Shown: positions 58,050 through 64,000 of the stretch, in pieces | Layout: each line of letters begins with the position of its first letter | Position numbering within the stretch: position 1 is the first letter of the stretch | DNA from: Paramecium octaurelia | Lineage: Eukaryota > Ciliophora > Oligohymenophorea > Peniculida > Parameciidae | Direction of reading: 5' to 3' | Length of the DNA: 64,000 bases | Assembly: GCA_905182995.1 (NCBI GenBank) | Contig: CAJJDP010000163.1 | Span: 1-64,000 of the forward strand | Position numbers and translations under genes: made by a program | Notes under the pieces: generated by a model | The model's database searches: none | The model's input: the letters and a program-made list of their open reading frames with translations, nothing else | Told to the model about the DNA's origin: nothing

Positions 58050-59477
58050 TCATTGTTGTTATTATTACTAAATCTATTAAGTATTTAATATAGAATTGGT
58101 TTAGGATTTGTTTAATTTGAATGCTTTATCATGAAATTCTAAACTCCTTGAAATATTTTTATTTAATGAAGAGGGGGATACAGATCTTTGTTTATCCTCA
58201 GTAGTCTATAAATACGTTTTTGGAGGTTAAATAATTTATGATTATTTGATTGGGGATTCAAAAAGTGGAGACTAGGATGGCTATTGAATTTAAACAACAT
58301 TAGTCTTTTGTATTTTCTGATTTTGATAGTTGATTATGGCTTACTGATTTCTAAAATAAGTGCTTTAAAATATCTTTTGTCTATTTGGAGATACCTCAGA
58401 GTTTGATTTAGGAATAGATTTAATATTTTCAAAAATGATTTTGAATGAATCTAACTGCATTTAGAGATTATAATCTAATGTCGACAATATTTCATCTAAC
58501 TTAATAGTCTTGAAATTTAATTATTAAACAAGAATCTACAGATCCTAATAAAATTCATCAGGCCATAATTGATTGACTATCTTTTATTCAACTATTTTTG
58601 AACAATGTTGCACAGTTGTAATCACAGCTGATTCTAAGACCTTTTAAACTTTATTGATGGCCAGCATAATATTCTTTTTTTTCTTTATATTTTATTCTAT
58701 TGTTAATAAATTGTTCAAGTAAATTGAATCGTGTTATTGGTATAATATTCTTACAGATCTTGATGACTTATTATTGTGACCTGGTTCAAATAGTAAAGCA
58801 ACTGTAAACCTAATATTTGCCAATTGATGTATTCTCTTTCTTATCATCTATTGTCCATCGCTATAATTGATATAACAATGAATAGGCAATCCCAATATTG
58901 TAGATATGGCTATATAATGATGGTCTTTCAAAATGAATTGATTGTCTTCATCCAAGTTGCCCAACAATTCAAAAATGGCCTCCTACTTCGATAACTTTCT
59001 CCCATTTCTAACTAAGCAAGAACTAGCTTTTTGTGTGTATAAACTCAATAGAATACACCTGTACACATTAAACAGCAGTTCTATTCCTTCTTAATTGTTT
59101 AAATGTGAATAGATGTATTCTCTTTATTACTTCAAATGAATGCTTCCTTGATCCTTTTCAAAACATGGAGTAATTTAACTAATAAATTTATTGTAGTCTG
59201 CGACAATCTTTTTAGTTTATTCATTATCTAACTGCATTTACTCTCTGATTTCATACAATACATCAATTTCTTACCAACTAATCAAACTATCCATTATGGC
59301 TGCTATCAAGACTGCAGCTGTCTTAGCGTATCTCTTATTATTGTCCATGGGTAATTGAATTTCAGGTCCACATCTAGGATAATCACATATAAAATTATTC
59401 CAAACGTCTTTTGGAATATCGTTTGGTTTTACTGTTAAACCTGTTGCTGAGTAGTTTGTAATACGCAGAGATTACAT
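58050..59477 (-). CDS. Otubain-like (C65) protein lacking the catalytic Cys
   Basis: 475 aa, one frame, no intron. The middle matches otubains in order: a helical UBA-like region (SWQEIDVLYEIREQM), YRCILLSLYTQKASSCLV, KDHHYIAISTILGLPIHCYI (the E-S-D-H-I-H-I region), and the catalytic-His strand FTVALLFEPGHNN (L-L-Y-R-P-G-H-Y in OTUB1). The catalytic box D-G-N-C-F-Y-R aligns to residues 45-51, DNNKRYA, so Cys is replaced by Lys. Residues 330-475 are a Gln/Ser/Pro-rich tail. Otubains cleave Lys48-linked ubiquitin chains; this one is probably an inactive ubiquitin- or E2-binding pseudo-enzyme (inference). Confidence 0.65.
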
Positions 59478-59674
59478 TCTAATTTGTTGATATATTATTT
59501 TAATTTAAATTATATTTCGGATAAACAAAAAAGAATATTTCTATTAATGCTATTCATCTTTAAAGTTAGGTTCAGAAGTAAAACTCACTAATAACTAATC
59601 AATTAATATCTTTGTATTATGAAATTATGTGTTTATAATATTTTTTAATTGATGAAAGTTATTTAATATTCTAA

Positions 59675-61717
59675 TCACTCCAATAAGCTAGTAGTTGCAA
59701 CCACTTAACTCTTCTTTGGTTTCTAGATGTTATTATTAAATTGTTACTTTAGCGAATTTCTTCAGTCTTTTTTGTAAATTGATAAATAGTTAATATTTTT
59801 CACCATCACTAATTTGATACTATTTTTCAATAAACTCACTAAATATTGTTTCAAAATTCCAATCTTAATTTATCATAGATGATAAAAATACATAACCTAT
59901 TATAGAACAATGGATAATCGATAGAGTAATATAAATCCAAGTCTTAAAGACGATGAAACCAAACGAAAAAAAATATTATACTATCACTATATTGTTAATG
60001 TAGTAAATTCCTTGTAGTAATTCTCCATATCTATCCCTTATAGCTGGTATTGAATAATTTATAAATATGTATTTATCTACCAAATATATAAACAATAATG
60101 AAAGGATTGAAAATGGAATAATTAATGGAAATGAGAATCCAAAAATCATGCTTATTGCAAAAATCTTGTGAACAGTGATTTGTCTTTAATAAAAATTAAT
60201 TTTTCTTAATTAAAATAATAAGTTTGCTTCTTTTTAAGTTTTATTATTAGTATTTTTTCCTTTTAACCTTAACAGTTTAATTTTTTTCCAAATATGATTA
60301 AAATCAAAAATTTAAGTTATTACTGGAACAATAAGATTTAAGAAACTAAATGTTATCAAATAATCCATCATTCCTTCATTTTATAGCATAGTATAATTTG
60401 ATTGCTATGAGAAAGTTTAAAATACATTCCAACTTCTTAAATCAAGAGATTACAATATTGCCATTTCGTATGAGTTACCCTAAATATTTAAACAAATTTA
60501 CAATTTGATAAATAGTTAAAGCCAATTAAGTCAAAATTTTGGAACCAATTTTATTAAAAATAGAAAAAGTAATCATCGAGAATAGAGTAGAGCCGACATT
60601 TAACAATTACTTAATCATTTAATCTTCTTCCCCACTATAATTATTATTAATGAAATCATATCTTAACTTTAATATTACAAATTAGGTCATAGTTGAGAGC
60701 ATACCATATCCAAGTGCAATAAGAGACTATATAATAAATTGAAAAAACGGACTGCCGATTTAATACTTATGATAATATTTTTAACTATTCTCCTCACAAA
60801 GATTCATAAAACCTTCCTGAATTTCATCCGCTAAGTCTGTGTCATTAGTTGAAAATAATAGATATGATTATTTAAAGGTCTACTTAAGGTCTTCATTGTC
60901 CCCATATACTTCTCTTAATACTATTTTCTTTCTTTACTAAAAATGTAGAATTACCGTGAGACTTTATCACTCAAATAAGGGAATTTTAATTATTCAAATA
61001 ACAAATCTTCGTACAATTTTAAATTTACTCTATAAACTCTCAAACATATATCAGAATTAGTATCCAAAAACTCAAGAATTTCTTTATCTTCAATTTTATC
61101 AGGTATATAAATTCCTTAAATAACCACCAGACTCATATTCATTAATTTTACTAATTTGGGAGCTATTATGTCACAAGATCCACATTTCATTAGAATTATG
61201 TAAATAATTGATGTAGAAAGAACTACACCTGCATACTTTAAATTATCAAGACTAAAGTTAACGGCGACCAAATTCCAGATGGAGTAAATTTTAAGCGAAT
61301 TTTAATCACAATTTGGATGTTTTTCACATTCATCCCCTTACTGGTTAAAATATAATGCGAAAGGAACAAATGTTACACTAGTTAATATAGGATCATCGTA
61401 TTACCAAAAGATTGTAAGTTATAAAATCATCCACTTCACAATTTGAAAATATTCATTTGCTACAGAGTGATCATCTGATTTACTTAGATCACTACATAAA
61501 TTGAATTTAATATGATCTTTATAATAGTTACAACATTTGCATTATACAGATTATTCTTGAGGCTTCTCATAAACTCTATAAGCTAACTAATGATTCATTA
61601 TTTTTGGAATACTCCATGTAATTCAGCCTTCTGTAAATCAGCAGGAATCTTAAACTAGTGATAAATGATATCATCTAAGTCATCAGACTACTTCCAAGAG
61701 ATGGTATCGGTCTCCAT
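59675..61717 (-). CDS. OSCA/TMEM63-like (DUF221) membrane channel
   Basis: 648 aa with four introns (26, 23, 22 and 25 nt). The N-terminus is METDTISWKQSDDLDDIIYH, followed by about ten transmembrane stretches. The strongest family signal is the segment SFPLIIPFSILSLLFIYLVD and KYIFINYSIPAIRDRYGELL, which matches the C-P...I-I-P-F...D-R-Y pattern of the RSN1_7TM/DUF221 core of OSCA/CSC1/TMEM63 mechanosensitive cation channels. FNKIGSKILTQL earlier faintly recalls anoctamins, a related fold. The last intron decides the stop at 59675-59677; without it the frame stays open into the otubain-like gene. Confidence 0.6.
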
Positions 61718-61917
61718 ATATACTAAATCTTTAAATTAATTAAAATTATTATTCATAGACAATTTTCAACATTTGCATAATATGCTTATATCAAACTTTA
61801 ATGCTATAGATTGATGTAAGGTACTGATCTAATATAATATGGAGGGTAATTTATTATATATGTATAAAACAAAGAATTAATCTAACAGATTAATAATATT
61901 GAAATATTTTCAAAATA

Positions 61918-62322
61918 ATGAATGATGTTCTTATAATAGATGAGAGATTAAAACAATTGTAGGAAGAGGTCAAGATGATGGAGTAGCAATATGGATTTAG
62001 CGAGGAGTTTTAGTTGAAGGAGGTTGGAAATAGATTGAAGAAGGAGGATAATTCAAAACAATAAACAAAGAAACAACCCAATAGATACTAGAATCTACCT
62101 CATTTTGTTTAGTAGAAGGAGATCAAGCAACAAAAAATGAAAGCATAATTGTCGAATAAATGGGTTGAAATATTTTAAGAGAAGCCATCAATCATGCAAT
62201 TTTATGATGTCGATAGATTTCTTCCTACTCTTCAAAGTCCATATGATATACAAATTAAACCCACTGTGCCAAATGACGAGGATATTTACGAAACCTATAT
62301 TGATAATTTAAAATATGATTGA
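61918..62322 (+). CDS. Small protein, 134 aa, unknown
   Basis: 135 codons, no intron. A charged N-terminal helix (RLKQLQEEVKMMEQQ), a basic Gln-rich centre (KQQTKKQPNRYQNLP), and an acidic C-terminus (VPNDEDIYETYIDNL). No recognised family. Codon use and composition match the neighbouring genes, so it is probably real. Confidence 0.6.
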
Positions 62323-62335
62323 TAACATATAATTC

Positions 62336-63353
62336 ATGCTAAAATACTAATATTTTATTGATACTTGCAAAAACAAAGAGCAATAAATCCCTCAATTATG
62401 CGATATAGTGAAGGAGAAGATCTTGATCGGGTATTCGGATTTAGAAATTTGGTTTTCAATAAAGAAATACAGTGATCACATCGATTAAGTGGTATTTTGT
62501 AAATAATAAAAGTGAATAGAAAAAGATATGGGATTAGACAGATTAAGTGAATTGCAAATCCTCACTGGATAGTTTTCTTCATAGCTACGCGGTTGAAGTA
62601 ATAATAAAAGTTTTAAATTTAGATTCATAATGTATTTATGAAATACAAACAGCACTTGGAGAAGGTGAAATAGTTATAATTGATAGATAAGAGGATATCG
62701 AAGATTGTATAGGACACCATTAGCTTCGAAGAAATGGATGCAAATAAATCATTGCAGATTACATTTTAAATAATGAAAATAGATGAATTTAATATATTAG
62801 ATTTTTAGAAGGATGATAAAAATTACATTTATACATTGGAATTATCCTATTAGACCTTGCTGAGAAAGATTAAGGGAAATGTGGAGACTGTTGCATAGAG
62901 GTTGAATTTCGAATAGGAGATAATGATGGATTTGGCTATAGACATAGGAACCTTGCAAATAAATCTATTTCAAGAATACGAGAACGACTAAATATGCATA
63001 GCCCAACGCAATTTGGATCCATTCACACATTTGAATGAGGAATTGAAGTAGTTCCCATTGAAAGTGAATGGGAAGGACAAGTACATTAATCTCTAAATGA
63101 AAATCACATGTTTGGACAATGTGAATGGTTATTTAAGAACTCGATAGAAGTATCTAAAGGATCAACATGAAAAATTATACAAGTATCTATAAGATGTAGT
63201 ATTTAAAATAGGAAATGTCATAAGTATAAGACTAAACTAACACTGTTATTGAAACCGTTTTAATTGATAAAGTTTGATGATGAGAACATCTACTTACAAA
63301 AGATATAATAAAAGTAGAAGAATAAGGAATGCTGGAACTGCCTTATTTAATGA
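62336..63353 (+). CDS. Helical protein, possibly BAR/sorting-nexin-like, unknown
   Basis: 313 aa after three introns (21, 26 and 29 nt), two of which remove in-frame TGA codons. The chain is almost all helix with coiled-coil stretches (MKYKQHLEKVKQLQLIDKR, RKIKGNVETVAQRLN). The C-terminal part (HLNEELKQFPLKV then LDNVNGYLRTRQKYLKDQHE) recalls the last helices of sorting-nexin BAR domains, but no PX domain is present. The start is 13 bp after the preceding stop. The intron choice at 62500-62580 is the least certain part. Confidence 0.55.
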
Positions 63354-63439
63354 AACCCTTATATATATAGATATAATTTATGATACTCCAATATATATTT
63401 TGCAAATTCTCTTTTTCTAGTAATTAAAACAAATAAGAG

Positions 63440-64000
63440 ATGAATTTGCCAAAGATCTCATTTTTTGATGATCCTAAATCCTAGTTGTGGATCAAGGAGG
63501 TCGTTTAGATGTCAGATCCAATAATTAGTGGGACTTTGATCAAGAATTCAAAGAAAGGGGTTTAGAAGGAGGTCACCTATTTTATATAGGATGGAAGGTT
63601 TGCGAATAATAAGAAATATATTGATCTTTAAAATGTGACGTTGGATAAACTGAAGAATTATGGTTTCAAGTTGACGAGGAATCGAAAATCAGTAGAGTTG
63701 TTTGCCCATAACGAATAAGCACAAGTAGTGTGGTATGATTATATGAAATCCTTTTGCATTTAAAGAGGTTTTAACAATGTATATTCCATAAACAAATTGA
63801 TAGGGAAGGGTAATTTCGCAAAGGTATTAAGTAATATGATAAGTAAAAAGGTGTATAGTGCATAAAAGAAGAGTGATCAATCATTGTACGCTGTAAAGGC
63901 ATTTGACAAACTGAAATTTCAAGACATCCGAATCGATAAGGTAGAAATGAAGATTTACATATTATAAGCCTGCATTAATAAAGGAGTTATCCATAATGAG
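63440..64000 (+). CDS. PH-domain protein kinase, 5' part (runs off window)
   Basis: Partial: about 178 codons before the window ends. The N-terminal about 115 residues look like a PH domain (SGTLIKNSKKGVQKEVTYFI, FKLTRNRKSVELFAHNEQ, VVWYDYMKSF). The kinase N-lobe follows: glycine loop LIGKGNFAKVYSAQ and the ATP-anchoring Lys in LYAVKAFDK. A 27-nt intron (63824-63850) splits the glycine loop between Lys and Val; it has no in-frame TGA. PH plus Ser/Thr kinase recalls AKT/AGC-type or ciliate-specific kinases, but the catalytic core lies outside the window. Confidence 0.8.

Overview
The window reads as macronuclear DNA of a ciliate, almost certainly Paramecium. It is very AT-rich. Nearly every gene is open only if TAA and TAG are read as glutamine and TGA is the sole stop. 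The genes are cut by tiny GT..AG introns of about 21-34 nt, and they are packed with 20-250 bp between them on both strands. Under the standard code only short fragments survive; with the ciliate code and the small introns removed, about 38 genes resolve. For almost all of them the exon lengths sum to a multiple of three, which is an internal check on the models. No rRNA, tRNA, CRISPR or intact mobile element was seen.

Layout. 1-13 kb is gene-poor: a broken cathepsin L-like gene that has also lost its catalytic Cys, one large Cys-rich multi-pass membrane protein, then two exact direct duplications (1504 and 1490 bp) that each abut a single N and look like unmerged contig overlaps. 12-16.8 kb holds mitochondrial ribosomal protein uL13m, a PABPN1-type RRM protein, a VAP/MSP protein, a coiled-coil protein and a RING-H2 protein. 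17-28.7 kb holds a degenerate kinesin, a cyclic-nucleotide-binding-like protein, a DHHC palmitoyltransferase, a guanylate-binding-protein-type GTPase, an EF-hand protein, a long coiled coil, an RBM42 orthologue and a membrane RING protein. 28.7-39 kb holds a small gene, a MORN protein, two tandem large related genes of unknown function with KH-like segments, and a full ABCA-type transporter.

39-42.6 kb is sparse (one small secreted protein and broken frames). 42.6-50 kb holds a coiled coil, a TauE/SafE transporter, an F-box coiled coil, an N-myristoylated MORN protein and an LSm14/Scd6-like protein. 50-56.4 kb holds a BRO1/ALIX-like ESCRT protein, eIF3d, eS4, a small gene, eL28 and a small membrane protein. 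56.8-64 kb holds a WD40 protein, an otubain-like protein without the catalytic Cys, an OSCA/TMEM63-like channel, two unknown genes and the 5' part of a PH-kinase.

The neighbours form no single pathway. The themes are housekeeping (translation, mRNA metabolism), membrane traffic (VAP, DHHC, BRO1) and cytoskeletal scaffolds. The most distinctive local features are three divergent gene pairs whose start codons are only 21-23 bp apart, the tandem KH-like pair, and several apparent pseudo-enzymes (cathepsin, otubain, kinesin). All calls are by eye, with no database search.
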